63,293 nt of DNA from an uncultured Pseudomonadota bacterium (GTDB lineage: Bacteria; Pseudomonadota; Gammaproteobacteria; Steroidobacterales; Steroidobacteraceae), in the NCBI GenBank assembly GCA_903868595.1, contig CAIPVV010000038.1:1-63293 (forward strand), given 5' to 3'. This document shows positions 26,563 to 34,649 of this stretch, piece after piece. Position numbers and translations under genes: made by a program. Below the pieces are notes generated by a model, which was given only the letters and a program-made list of their open reading frames with translations, was not told where the DNA came from and did no database searches. The stretch's first letter is position 1. Every line of letters begins with the position of its first letter.

Positions 26563-27882
26563 TCAGATCTCCGCAAAGACCGAGGTGCTGTCACCGATCT
26601 TCTGGACCGGCACCCCGGCCTTGGTCAACAGGGTGAGGAGCAGGTTTGCCAGCGGCGTCTTGTCCGGGTAGCGCAGGTGCTGGCCACCCCGGATCTTGCC
26701 TGCGCCGCCGCCCACCACCGCCGTCGGCAACGGGAAATGGTTGTGCAGGTTGCTGTCGCTCATATTGCTGCCGTACAGAATCGTCGTGTTGTCCAGCATC
26801 GATCCCTCGCCGTCGTTCTGCTCGGAGAGCTTCTTGACGAACTTGGCGAAGACCTGGGTGTGGAAGGTCTGCAGCTTCGCCAGGCGCTCCATCTTCTGCG
26901 GGTTGTTCGCGTGGTGGGAGAGCGGATGGAAGGCGTCGGAAATGCCGATGAAGTTGTAGGGCTGGTTGCTGACCTCCGCGGCCATCATGTAGGTGGCCAC
27001 GCGGGTGAGGTTCGCCTGGAATGCCAGCGCAATCATGTCGAACATGAGCTGGATGTGCTGGTCGAAGGAGCTGGGGATGCCCGAGGGCGCATCCGGCAGG
27101 TTGAGCTTGGACATGTCGCGATGGGAGAGCTGCTGGACGCGACGCTCGATCTCGCGCACCGTCTCCAGGTAGTCACTCACCAGCGCCTGGTCGCGAGCGC
27201 CCAGGGTGCGCTTAAGATCCGCCGCATCGCGGCTCACCAGGTCCAGGATGCTGGCGTTCTCCTGCTGCAGCGAGGCGCGCTCATCGGCCGTATCACCCTG
27301 CCCGAAGAGCTGCTGGAAGAGCTTGCGGGGGTTGTATTCCATCGGCAGCGGCGTGGTCTCGGTGCGGAAGGAGATGGTCTTGCCGTAGCTGCAGCCGTAG
27401 TTGCGGTCGCAGGAACCTTCGCCACCGCGCTCCTCCGTGGCAACCTCCAGCGAGGGCAGCGGCGTGTCCTGGCTGATGTAGCGGGCGGCGATCTGGTCGG
27501 CCGTGATCCCGCCGTAGGGATCATGGCTGATGCGCGGCGGCACGCAGCTGAGCCAGGTGCCCGGCGTCACGGCATGCACGGGCGCCGCGATGGCCGACTT
27601 GTTCTCCAGGCCGCTGACCACCACCAGCTGTTTCTGGAACGGGGCCAGCGGCGCCAGGATCTGCGGCAGGTCGAACGTCGTGCCTTCCTTGGTCGGCGTC
27701 CACTTGTCCATCACCGCACCATGCGGGAAATAGACGAAGGCCATGCGGGGCTTGCCGGCCGCGGCCGTCTTGGCGATCGCGGTGTGCGCCGGGATCATCG
27801 CATCCAGTAGTGGCAGCGACACGCCGACTCCCAGGCCGCGCAGCACGGCGCGGCGACTGAGGTGCTTCTTGGTGATGAACAT
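26563..27882 (-). CDS. DUF1552 protein, Tat-exported
   Basis: 439 residues with a twin-arginine signal (LSRRAVLRGLGVGVSLPLLDAM). Family markers are the FVYFPHGAVMDKWTP region near residue 50, VVSGLENKS, and NTTILYGSNMSDSNLHNHFPLP near residue 370, followed by a GGGAGKIRGGQHLRYPD segment. DUF1552 proteins are distantly related to the sulfatase-like DUF1501 group and almost always sit beside DUF1592-type cytochromes, as here (36 bp downstream). Function is unknown. Conserved His and Asp residues (H54, NLHNH) suggest a metal-dependent hydrolase-like fold; this is inference. Confidence 0.88.
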   Translation of the reverse strand: MFITKKHLSRRAVLRGLGVGVSLPLLDAMIPAHTAIAKTAAAGKPRMAFVYFPHGAVMDKWTPTKEGTTFDLPQILAPLAPFQKQLVVVSGLENKSAIAAPVHAVTPGTWLSCVPPRISHDPYGGITADQIAARYISQDTPLPSLEVATEERGGEGSCDRNYGCSYGKTISFRTETTPLPMEYNPRKLFQQLFGQGDTADERASLQQENASILDLVSRDAADLKRTLGARDQALVSDYLETVREIERRVQQLSHRDMSKLNLPDAPSGIPSSFDQHIQLMFDMIALAFQANLTRVATYMMAAEVSNQPYNFIGISDAFHPLSHHANNPQKMERLAKLQTFHTQVFAKFVKKLSEQNDGEGSMLDNTTILYGSNMSDSNLHNHFPLPTAVVGGGAGKIRGGQHLRYPDKTPLANLLLTLLTKAGVPVQKIGDSTSVFAEI

Positions 27883-27918
27883 GGTGGAGGTCCTCCGGCT
27901 GTGCCGTGAAGTAAGCGA

Positions 27919-30363
27919 CTACTGCCGCTGCGCGGTCCGGGTTGAGGCGGGGGACGGCTTGTCCTGCGGAATGCGATCCATCAGGAAGGCCGGGCTGTTC
28001 ACGATGCCCAACACGATCGAGGAGAGCCGATAGTTGTCGGCCCCGGCATTGCGCACGATCGCGCGCAGGGTCGGCATGTCGTAGTACGAGACCGAGCGGC
28101 CGAGGGCATAGGTCATCAGGTTCTCCGTGAACGTGGACACGAACTGCACCGGTCGCACGACCAGCGCGTCGCGCAGATCATCCGGCCCGTGCAGCGGCGT
28201 ACCGTCCACCAGCTGGCCGGTCGCATCGATCGGCGTGCCGGCATCGATGTCCTTCTCCCGCCACTGGCCCACCGCGTTGAAGTTCTCCAGCGCGAGGCCC
28301 AGGGGGTCGATCACGCCATGGCAGGACGCACAGGACTTCATCTTGCGATGCGACTCCATGCGCGCGCGCACCGTGAACTGCTCGCCCCCCTCCTGGCTCT
28401 CGGGGAAGGCGGAGACATTCGGCGGCGGAGCGGCCGGCGGCGTGCCGAGCAGGTGCTCCAGGATGTAGGCCCCGCGCAGCACCGGGGTGGTCCGGTTGGC
28501 ATAGGAGGTCGCCATCAGGAAGGCGCCCTTGCCCAGCAGCCCGCGTCGATAGGACTGCTTGAACTCGATCCGGCGGAACTGGCCGCCACGCACGTCATGC
28601 AGGCCGTAGTGAAGTGCCAAGCGCTCGTTCAGGTAGCTGTGGTTGTCCGTCAGCAGGTCCATGACGCTGCGGTCGGCATCGAAGATGCTCCCCACGAACA
28701 GTTCCAGCTCCTGCTGGAAGGCCTGCACCAGGTCCTCCGAGTAATCCGGGAAAAGATTCTGGTCCGGATTGACCAGCTCGGTGCCGTGTACGTTGAGCCA
28801 CTGTAAGGCGAAATTGGTCACCAGCGAGTGGGCGCGCGGATCGGCCAGCATGCGGCGAACCTGGGCATTGAGGACCTGGGGATCGCCGAGCTTGCCCGCC
28901 GCGGCCAGGTTGATCAGCACGTCGTCCGGCGGACCGCTCCACAGGAAGAAGGACAGGCGCGATGCCAGGTCCACATCGCCGATCCGGAAGCTCTCGCCCG
29001 GCCGCACGCCCGCCGGCGGCGTGTGCTGGCGGTAGAGGAATTTCGGGCTCACCAGAAGGGCCATCAGGCCCTTCTGGATGCCGGCGTCGAAGTCACCCTG
29101 CTTGCGCCCCTCGGCGTAGAACGCCAGGGCGCCCTCCACCTCCGAGTCGGTGATCGGTCGCCGGAACGCCTGGCGGGCCAGCGTGGAGAGGATCTGCCTG
29201 GCGCAGGGCGCCTCCTCGGCCGGCGTGCGCGGGTAGCAGCTGAAGATCTTGCGACGGCTGGCGGTCTGGCTGACGCCCGACTTGCTGAGCGGCCCCTTGA
29301 CCTCCACGCTGCTGATGCGCGGGCCGTTGGAGTTTCCGTTGACGGCGACGCCCATGCCTTCCACGGGCACGAAGCCGTGGAGGATCTCGTTGGACTCGGC
29401 CGCGGTGTTCTGCCGGAAGCTGATGCCGATGCGATGCGCACCGGCCTTCACGTGGGCCTTGATGTTCTTGAAGCGATCGTTAATGGCGCCCACGCCCACC
29501 GCCTGCTGCAGGTCCACGGCGTCCAGGTCCTGCGGGCTGCCCAGCTCCGCCTCGTACACGCGCCGCTCATCCACCGTGACCACCAGGGACTTGGGGTCCA
29601 TCACGCCCCACAGGTAGCCTGCGCCGACCAGTCCGTTGATGGTGAACTCGTAGTCGCCGTCTACTGGAAATTCATGCTCGATGAGCATGCCGCCACGGGT
29701 CCCCAGCGGCAGGCCCTCCAGGTGCATGTACTGGCCCACCTGCCAGCTGCCCGGGTAGATCGTGCTCTGCGAGCGCGCGGCGGGGTTCCCAACCGCCATG
29801 ATGCTCACGGCACGCGCGGCAGTCAGGTACTGGTCAAGGAACGACGGGGAGACCTTCAGTACCTCGGCGGAATTATCAAAGCCGGAGCTTTGGTCGTCGC
29901 GCGGTAGCAGGCTTGCGGCATTGATATCCAGTGCCAGCAGGTCGCGGATCGCGTTGGTGTACTCCGGCTTGTTCATGCGGTGCAGGCCGACGCTACCCGG
30001 GTTGGGATCCAGCGCCGCGCTCTGATCCAACGACACCTCCATCGCCGAGGCAAAAGCCTGAACGGAGGCCTTGTCCGGCTGTGGCTCACCCGGGGGCGGC
30101 ATCATCCGGCCGCGCAGCTTGCGAACCGCCTTCTCCCAGACTTCGGCGTCCCTGCCGACGGATTCCGGTTGCAGCGTATCGAAGGCCACACCGCCCGCCC
30201 AGTCGGTCGCGTTGTGGCAGTTGCCGCAATACTTGTCGAGGAAGCCCCAGTTCTTGTGCAGGTCGGACGCCGCCGGCGCGGGCGTTGACGGGCCGGCCGC
30301 CTGGCCCGCCAGGGGGACCGCCGCCAAGAGCAACGCCACTGCGAGAATGGATCGCCTCATCAA
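27919..30363 (-). CDS. DUF1592/DUF1588-type dihaem exported protein
   Basis: 814 residues with a Sec signal (MMRRSILAVALLLAAVPLAGQA). Domain order follows the planctomycete-type PSD proteins: an N-terminal haem c site YCGNCHNATDW (cytochrome-like, residues about 45-56), DUF1587 (HRMNKPEYTNAIRDLLALDI near 125-145), a carbohydrate-binding-like beta region, DUF1595 (RQAFRRPITDSEVEGALAFY), DUF1592 (FLWSGPPDDVLINLAAAGKL), DUF1588 with the second haem site SCASCHGVIDPLG near residue 680, and DUF1585 at the C-terminus. It may be a periplasmic redox protein acting on polymers; its activity is undescribed. It is second in the four-gene operon, 6 bp from the metallo-beta-lactamase-like gene. Confidence 0.9.
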   Translation of the reverse strand: MMRRSILAVALLLAAVPLAGQAAGPSTPAPAASDLHKNWGFLDKYCGNCHNATDWAGGVAFDTLQPESVGRDAEVWEKAVRKLRGRMMPPPGEPQPDKASVQAFASAMEVSLDQSAALDPNPGSVGLHRMNKPEYTNAIRDLLALDINAASLLPRDDQSSGFDNSAEVLKVSPSFLDQYLTAARAVSIMAVGNPAARSQSTIYPGSWQVGQYMHLEGLPLGTRGGMLIEHEFPVDGDYEFTINGLVGAGYLWGVMDPKSLVVTVDERRVYEAELGSPQDLDAVDLQQAVGVGAINDRFKNIKAHVKAGAHRIGISFRQNTAAESNEILHGFVPVEGMGVAVNGNSNGPRISSVEVKGPLSKSGVSQTASRRKIFSCYPRTPAEEAPCARQILSTLARQAFRRPITDSEVEGALAFYAEGRKQGDFDAGIQKGLMALLVSPKFLYRQHTPPAGVRPGESFRIGDVDLASRLSFFLWSGPPDDVLINLAAAGKLGDPQVLNAQVRRMLADPRAHSLVTNFALQWLNVHGTELVNPDQNLFPDYSEDLVQAFQQELELFVGSIFDADRSVMDLLTDNHSYLNERLALHYGLHDVRGGQFRRIEFKQSYRRGLLGKGAFLMATSYANRTTPVLRGAYILEHLLGTPPAAPPPNVSAFPESQEGGEQFTVRARMESHRKMKSCASCHGVIDPLGLALENFNAVGQWREKDIDAGTPIDATGQLVDGTPLHGPDDLRDALVVRPVQFVSTFTENLMTYALGRSVSYYDMPTLRAIVRNAGADNYRLSSIVLGIVNSPAFLMDRIPQDKPSPASTRTAQRQ

Positions 30364-30369
30364 AAACCC

Positions 30370-31299
30370 CTAGCGCGTGACGCGCCGTATCTCGTTGACA
30401 TGACCCCAGGCCCCCTCATAGGCCGTGCGCAGGAAGCGCGCCGGATCCCCGAAAGCCGCGTCAAATTCCTGGGTCGGCGCAGAGGCCAGAAACTGCTCCC
30501 AGGTCTCGCCCTTGTAGTAGCTCTGCCCGATCCGCGTCAGCACCGCAAACACCATGTCCTGCTGCGCAACCAGGTCCGTCTTGCCCAGGAGCGCGGCGCC
30601 CGAACCCACGATGCGCGTGTGCACATCGCAACGCGCCATCAGGCTCTTCAGGCCGGTCACCATGCCGCCGGCCCAGCCATTGGTGGAGTAGTCGAGGATC
30701 GGATAGCTTCGACCGGTGGCCACATCGCCGGCCACGAGCACGTTCTGGCGCGGGAAATACACATACAGGTCGCCATCCGTGTGCGCCTGGGGCAGGTAGC
30801 CGTACTCGACCTGCTGGCCTGCGAACGGGAGCGTCTTCGTGCCGTAGAAGAAGGTCTGCGTGGGCTGGGCTTTGGCCGGGCGCGGCGGATAGACCCGCGG
30901 CTCCCAGGCGCAGTTGATTTCGGCGCCCAACCAGAGGCGCGTGTTCTCGTGCGCAACGAGCCTCGCGCCCTGTCCGGCAAACAACTCGTTGGCGCCCGTG
31001 CGGTCCCAGTGCCAATGCGTATTGATGAGTGTGCCGACGCGGCGACCGGGGAACTGACGGGTCAGCAGCCCGGCAAGCTCCGCTGCGTTGGCCGCCAGCC
31101 CGCCGTCCACCAGCAGCAGCTCGCTGCCCGAATCCGCCACGACCACCGGCCCGCCGGCGCCGGTGACCAACGCCAGGCCGTCGCCCAACGGCTGCAGCGT
31201 CAGTTGGGTCCCTGCAGCCGCAGCCCAGCGCGCCAGAGGCAGCGTGGCAGTGCCGGCGGCCACTGCCAAAAGGCGCCTGCGCATCAGATTGGTCGGCAT
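30370..31299 (-). CDS. metallo-beta-lactamase-fold exported protein with a degenerate metal site
   Basis: 309 residues from the ATG at 31299 (GGGGGAC upstream); a start at 31320 is also open. The N-terminus MPTNLMRRRLLAVAAGTATLPLA carries a run of arginines before a hydrophobic core, Tat- or Sec-like. The lactamase fold is clear (ELLLVDGG near residue 62, H95-x-H97-x-D99), but the motif reads HWHWDR: the last His of HxHxDH is R100. The final GHG loop is GSG (RIVGSGAALLG). AHTDGDLYVYFP and VLVAGDVATG keep a His and an Asp. It probably binds one metal or has a new chemistry. It is first in the operon with DUF1592, DUF1552 and the ankyrin protein. Confidence 0.85.
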   Translation of the reverse strand: MPTNLMRRRLLAVAAGTATLPLARWAAAAGTQLTLQPLGDGLALVTGAGGPVVVADSGSELLLVDGGLAANAAELAGLLTRQFPGRRVGTLINTHWHWDRTGANELFAGQGARLVAHENTRLWLGAEINCAWEPRVYPPRPAKAQPTQTFFYGTKTLPFAGQQVEYGYLPQAHTDGDLYVYFPRQNVLVAGDVATGRSYPILDYSTNGWAGGMVTGLKSLMARCDVHTRIVGSGAALLGKTDLVAQQDMVFAVLTRIGQSYYKGETWEQFLASAPTQEFDAAFGDPARFLRTAYEGAWGHVNEIRRVTR

Positions 31300-31755
31300 A
31301 GTCCCCCGTTTCCCTGCCACAAGGCCCGAAGGCTTGCGAAGGCAGTGCTTGAGCGACCCCGATTCTAGTCAAAACCTGTGGTTTTTTCCCATCCACGGGG
31401 TGCGGGGAACTCCCCCCGAGACCTGCCGAACGGCGTGCTGCGGGGCGTGGTTCCGTTGCGGTGGCCCCGCCGCGACCGCCGCGCCTCCTGTCGGCCGGGC
31501 GGATGCCGGCGAGGCCCGGGCCACGTTACGCCCGGCTGGCGTTGGTCCTGCGTCGCGACAGGGTCGGCGAGTGGCGCTGCGACGCCTCGCGCGGGTCGCG
31601 CCCTCCGCCCGCGGTCGCAGCGCTTCGAGGCAGCTGCGGTCGCACTGCGCGAGGACGGCTCCCGGTGGGACCTGATGACGTGTCTGCGGGTTGCCACCTA
31701 CCGGCCCTGCCGCGGACTAACGCGACCCGCGCGGCCGGGTGACTCGGCAGACGGC
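31300..31755. other. 456-bp intergenic region, no gene recognised
   Basis: It lies between two minus-strand genes. Short open frames here have arginine-rich random composition and no ribosome-binding sites. Apart from a TAGAAT-like element near 31361-31366 on the minus strand, which could belong to the promoter of the 31299-25071 operon, I see nothing specific. Confidence 0.5.
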
Positions 31756-32844
31756 TCAGGCGACGCTGGGCTCGGACTGGTTGCGACGCCGTCGGTGCGC
31801 CTCCACCAGTTGCAGCCCGGTCAGTTCGCACGGCGGCAACTGCACGCTGCTGGTGCCCCTGGGCACAACCCGCTCACCCCAGCGCAGCAGGTGCGCGCAC
31901 CAGGTCAGCCCGGCCCCGAAGGCCGGCAGCAGCAGCGTGGCATGGGGCTGCACGCGCCCCTCCTCCAGCGCCTCCACCAGCGCCACCGGCACGGTCGCAG
32001 CGGACATGTTGCCGTAGCGGTGTACGTTGACGAAGACCCGCTCCTGACTCAGTCCACACCGCTTGCTCACGGCCTCGATGATGCGAAGGTTGGCCTGGTG
32101 CGGGATCACCAGGTCCACGTCCTGGGGCGACATCCCGCGGGCCGCCAGCACTTCGGCGCAAGCCCCCGACATGCCCAGTACCGCACGCTTGAAGATCTCC
32201 GGTCCCTCAAAGGTCCAGTCGGTCGCGCCATAACGACGGGAAAAGTCCGCGTAGCGTCCGCCCATGCCCTGGATCACCAGCGTGCTGCGCGCCTCCGCAT
32301 CGCAGCCGAGTTTCTCGGCCAGTACGCCTTCCTCCCTCGGGCTGGCCTCCAGCACCACGGCAGCGCAGCCATCGCCGAACAGCACCGCCACGCCGCGGTT
32401 GTCCCAGTCCATGAGGGAACTGATGAGCTCGCCGCCCAGCACCACCGCATTGCGCACGACACCGCTGCGGATCATCGCGTTCGCCGTGCTCAGCGCATAC
32501 AGGAAGCTCGTGCAGGCGGTGTTCACGTCCATCGCCGCTGCGCGCTTGGCCCCCAGGCGCAGCTGCAGGCCGGATGCCTGGTTGGGCACCTGGTCATCGA
32601 AGCTGCAGGTGCCAAAGACAATCAGCTCCACCGCCTGCGGATCCAGGCCCGCCGCCGCCAGCGCCCGGCTGGCCGCCACGAACGCCAGGTCCTCCAGCCG
32701 CACATGGGAAATGCGCCGTTCGCGGATACCCGTGCGGGAGACAATCCACTCATCGTCGGTTTCCAGGAACGTGGCCAGGTCGGCATTGGTCAGAACGGCA
32801 GGCGGCAAGCACTTGCCCCAACCCGTCACTGCTGCATAGGTCAC
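31756..32844 (-). CDS. 3-oxoacyl-ACP synthase III (FabH) family protein
   Basis: 362 residues, cytoplasmic. The thiolase-fold condensing enzyme has an intact triad: C111 (NTACTSFLY), H249 (IPHQAN) and N279 (YGNMSA). FabH joins an acyl-CoA to malonyl-ACP to start fatty-acid or related chains. The protein runs about 35 residues beyond the normal FabH end (after CAHLLRWGERV) with a basic tail LVEAHRRRRNQSEP. No other fatty-acid gene is nearby, so it is probably a specialised copy (a second FabH or a beta-ketoacyl synthase for a secondary product) rather than the housekeeping one. It is divergent from the TIGR02450 gene at 32955. Confidence 0.9.
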   Translation of the reverse strand: MTYAAVTGWGKCLPPAVLTNADLATFLETDDEWIVSRTGIRERRISHVRLEDLAFVAASRALAAAGLDPQAVELIVFGTCSFDDQVPNQASGLQLRLGAKRAAAMDVNTACTSFLYALSTANAMIRSGVVRNAVVLGGELISSLMDWDNRGVAVLFGDGCAAVVLEASPREEGVLAEKLGCDAEARSTLVIQGMGGRYADFSRRYGATDWTFEGPEIFKRAVLGMSGACAEVLAARGMSPQDVDLVIPHQANLRIIEAVSKRCGLSQERVFVNVHRYGNMSAATVPVALVEALEEGRVQPHATLLLPAFGAGLTWCAHLLRWGERVVPRGTSSVQLPPCELTGLQLVEAHRRRRNQSEPSVA

Positions 32845-32954
32845 GCGGGAACCTCATCTTCTGCTCTGGTCTGGAGGTCACTGTAGCAGCTGCCCATTTC
32901 CCTTTGTGCCCGCCCGATGCCACAGTCGCCTCCACGCTGGAGAATTCACCCCCC

Positions 32955-33191
32955 ATGACTGCGCCCCCTCGACCACGGATCAATCCCCGAAAGCTGCTGC
33001 TCAGCAAGTGGACCGCCACCACGCCGCGAGACAAGGAGAAACATTTCCTGGTAACGCGCCTGGTACCCCCGCTGGCGCCTTCGGAGGCCGTTGAGCTGGT
33101 GGAGCTGGAGGCCGTGCACTCCGGTCGCTCCCAGGTGCTCTCGTGGCGCGAGCTGGCCGACGTCTCGCTCTGGCGACAGGGCTGGCTGTGA
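32955..33191 (+). CDS. TIGR02450-type Trp-rich small protein
   Basis: 78 residues from the ATG at 32955 (MTAPPRPRINPRKLLLSKW). The family signature is the NPxKLLxSKWTA start, EKHFLVT, and a C-terminal Trp-containing helix (LSWRELADVSLWRQGWL). Function is unknown; family members are small cytosolic proteins found in marine and soil gammaproteobacteria. Its TGA overlaps the GTG start of the flavin oxidoreductase gene by 4 bp, so the two are translationally coupled. Confidence 0.8.
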   Translation: MTAPPRPRINPRKLLLSKWTATTPRDKEKHFLVTRLVPPLAPSEAVELVELEAVHSGRSQVLSWRELADVSLWRQGWL

Positions 33192-34183
33192 GCGCAGCCG
33201 ACGCGCGAGTCGCGATCATCGGCGCAGGCCTTGCTGGCCTCTCCTGCGCCCGGGCACTGGCCGACGCGGGCATCCCCACGCGGCTCTTCGACAAGGCCCG
33301 CGCCCCCGGCGGTCGCCTGAGCACCCGGCGCGGGCCGCACTGGCAATGCGATCATGGCGCGCAGTACTTCACGGCGCGTACGCGCGAGTTCAGGCGGGAG
33401 CTGGAGCGTTGGATCGCGGCCGGGGCAGCCGCCCTGTGGACGCCACGCCTGTCGATACTGGGCGGCGCGGGCGAGCACCATCCCGACCCGAGCGTGCAGC
33501 GATACGTGGGGGCGCCGCGGATGAATGCGCCGGCGCGGCTCCTGGCCGACGGCTTGGCCGTTCACTGCGGGCAGACGGTTCGGGGTCTTGAGCGGCACGG
33601 GGAACGATGGCAGCTGCACTTTCTGGAGGAAGAATCTGCCTCCCAGGCGTTCGATACCGTCCTCTTGGCCCTGCCGGCCCCACAGGCACTGCAACTGCTG
33701 GCCCCGGTCAACCCGCACCTGGCGGATCTGGCGGGGCGCGTCGTGATGCGTCCCTGCTGGGCGCTCATGCTGGATTATGCGGAGCCGTGTCCGCTGCCGT
33801 TTGACGCAGCGTTCATCAATAGCGGCCCGCTGCGCTGGGCCGCACGGGACGGCAGCAAACCGGGTCGCAGTGGCCAGACCTGGTTGCTGCAGGCCACCGC
33901 CGACTGGAGCCGGACCTACCTGGAGCACCCGGCCGAGGACATCGCGGCCCGGCTCATCGAGGCCTTCGGTGCCTGGGGAGCTCCGGCGCCGCACCACGCC
34001 ACGGCGCACCGCTGGCGTTATGCGGACCTGACGGAACCCCTGGAACTGGGGGCGGCCTGGGATGGGCCGAGCGGCCTGGGTCTGTGTGGCGATTGGCTGC
34101 AGGGCGGCCGGGTCGAGGGCGCGTGGCTCAGCGGCCAGCATCTGGCGCGCCAGGTCTCCAGCGACGCCGCGGCGACGCGCTAG
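33188..34183 (+). CDS. FAD-dependent amine-oxidase-like (renalase-type) oxidoreductase
   Basis: 331 residues from the GTG at 33188, chosen because it overlaps the upstream stop (GTGA) and places the dinucleotide-binding motif VAIIGAGLAGLSCARAL at residues 8-24, right at the N-terminus as the family requires. Further markers are FDKARAPGGRLSTRR, DHGAQYFTA (substrate-side motif) and GLCGDWLQGGRVEGAWLSG (second FAD motif near the end). Relatives include bacterial NAD(P)H-oxidising renalases and deoxynucleoside-diphosphate-type flavoproteins of COG3380. The substrate is unknown. Cytoplasmic, co-transcribed with the TIGR02450 protein. Confidence 0.87.
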   Translation: MSAADARVAIIGAGLAGLSCARALADAGIPTRLFDKARAPGGRLSTRRGPHWQCDHGAQYFTARTREFRRELERWIAAGAAALWTPRLSILGGAGEHHPDPSVQRYVGAPRMNAPARLLADGLAVHCGQTVRGLERHGERWQLHFLEEESASQAFDTVLLALPAPQALQLLAPVNPHLADLAGRVVMRPCWALMLDYAEPCPLPFDAAFINSGPLRWAARDGSKPGRSGQTWLLQATADWSRTYLEHPAEDIAARLIEAFGAWGAPAPHHATAHRWRYADLTEPLELGAAWDGPSGLGLCGDWLQGGRVEGAWLSGQHLARQVSSDAAATR

Positions 34184-34261
34184 CGTCACCGGGAGGGTGA
34201 CCGAACCCGTCGCCTTGGCGAGTCGGCCGCCCCCCTTATCCCAGGGCGCCCACCTATCGGC

Positions 34262-34501
34262 TCACAGGGTCTTGTGGGCACCGTCGCAGAGCGGTTTGTT
34301 GGCCGAGTGCTTGCACTGGCAGAACCAGACCTTGCCGGTCTGCGTGGCGGTGTAGGCCAGGGGCGCGAACTCGCCGCCCTTGTGGGCGCCATCGCAAAAC
34401 GGCTGCTTGGCAGACTTGCCACAACTGCACCAGTAATAGGTCTTGCCGGCCTCGACATCAATGCCGACCGGGGCACGCGCGGCGATCACGGGATCTGACA
34501 T
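34262..34501 (-). CDS. CDGSH iron-sulfur domain protein (double domain)
   Basis: 79 residues with two CDGSH-type sites: YYWCSCGKSAKQPFCDGAH (residues about 22-40) and VWFCQCKHSANKPLCDGAH (about 58-76), each with the three-Cys-one-His ligand set for a [2Fe-2S] cluster. Double-CDGSH proteins are soluble electron or cluster carriers. It is alone on the minus strand, convergent with the flavin oxidoreductase gene. Spacing and ligands are intact in both sites. Confidence 0.92.
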   Translation of the reverse strand: MSDPVIAARAPVGIDVEAGKTYYWCSCGKSAKQPFCDGAHKGGEFAPLAYTATQTGKVWFCQCKHSANKPLCDGAHKTL

Positions 34502-34649
34502 GGGTAGCTCTCCAAATGGGCTGAACAGGATGTGAACGGGAAGAATTAACCGGGGAATTCTAGCGCAGCTTGTTCCCCGCTACGGGTCCGCGTAGGGTCT
34601 GGGTCCGTCGCGCGCCCTACCCCAGTTACGCCTGAGACCCTAACCTGCC

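Noticed and set aside
30370..31299. Antibiotic-resistance beta-lactamase
   Set aside because: Two metal ligands are missing and the operon context is redox-like; no other resistance feature is present.
31461..31831. Short open frames between the MBL-like and FabH genes
   Set aside because: Arginine-rich, overlapping on both strands, without starts or family similarity.
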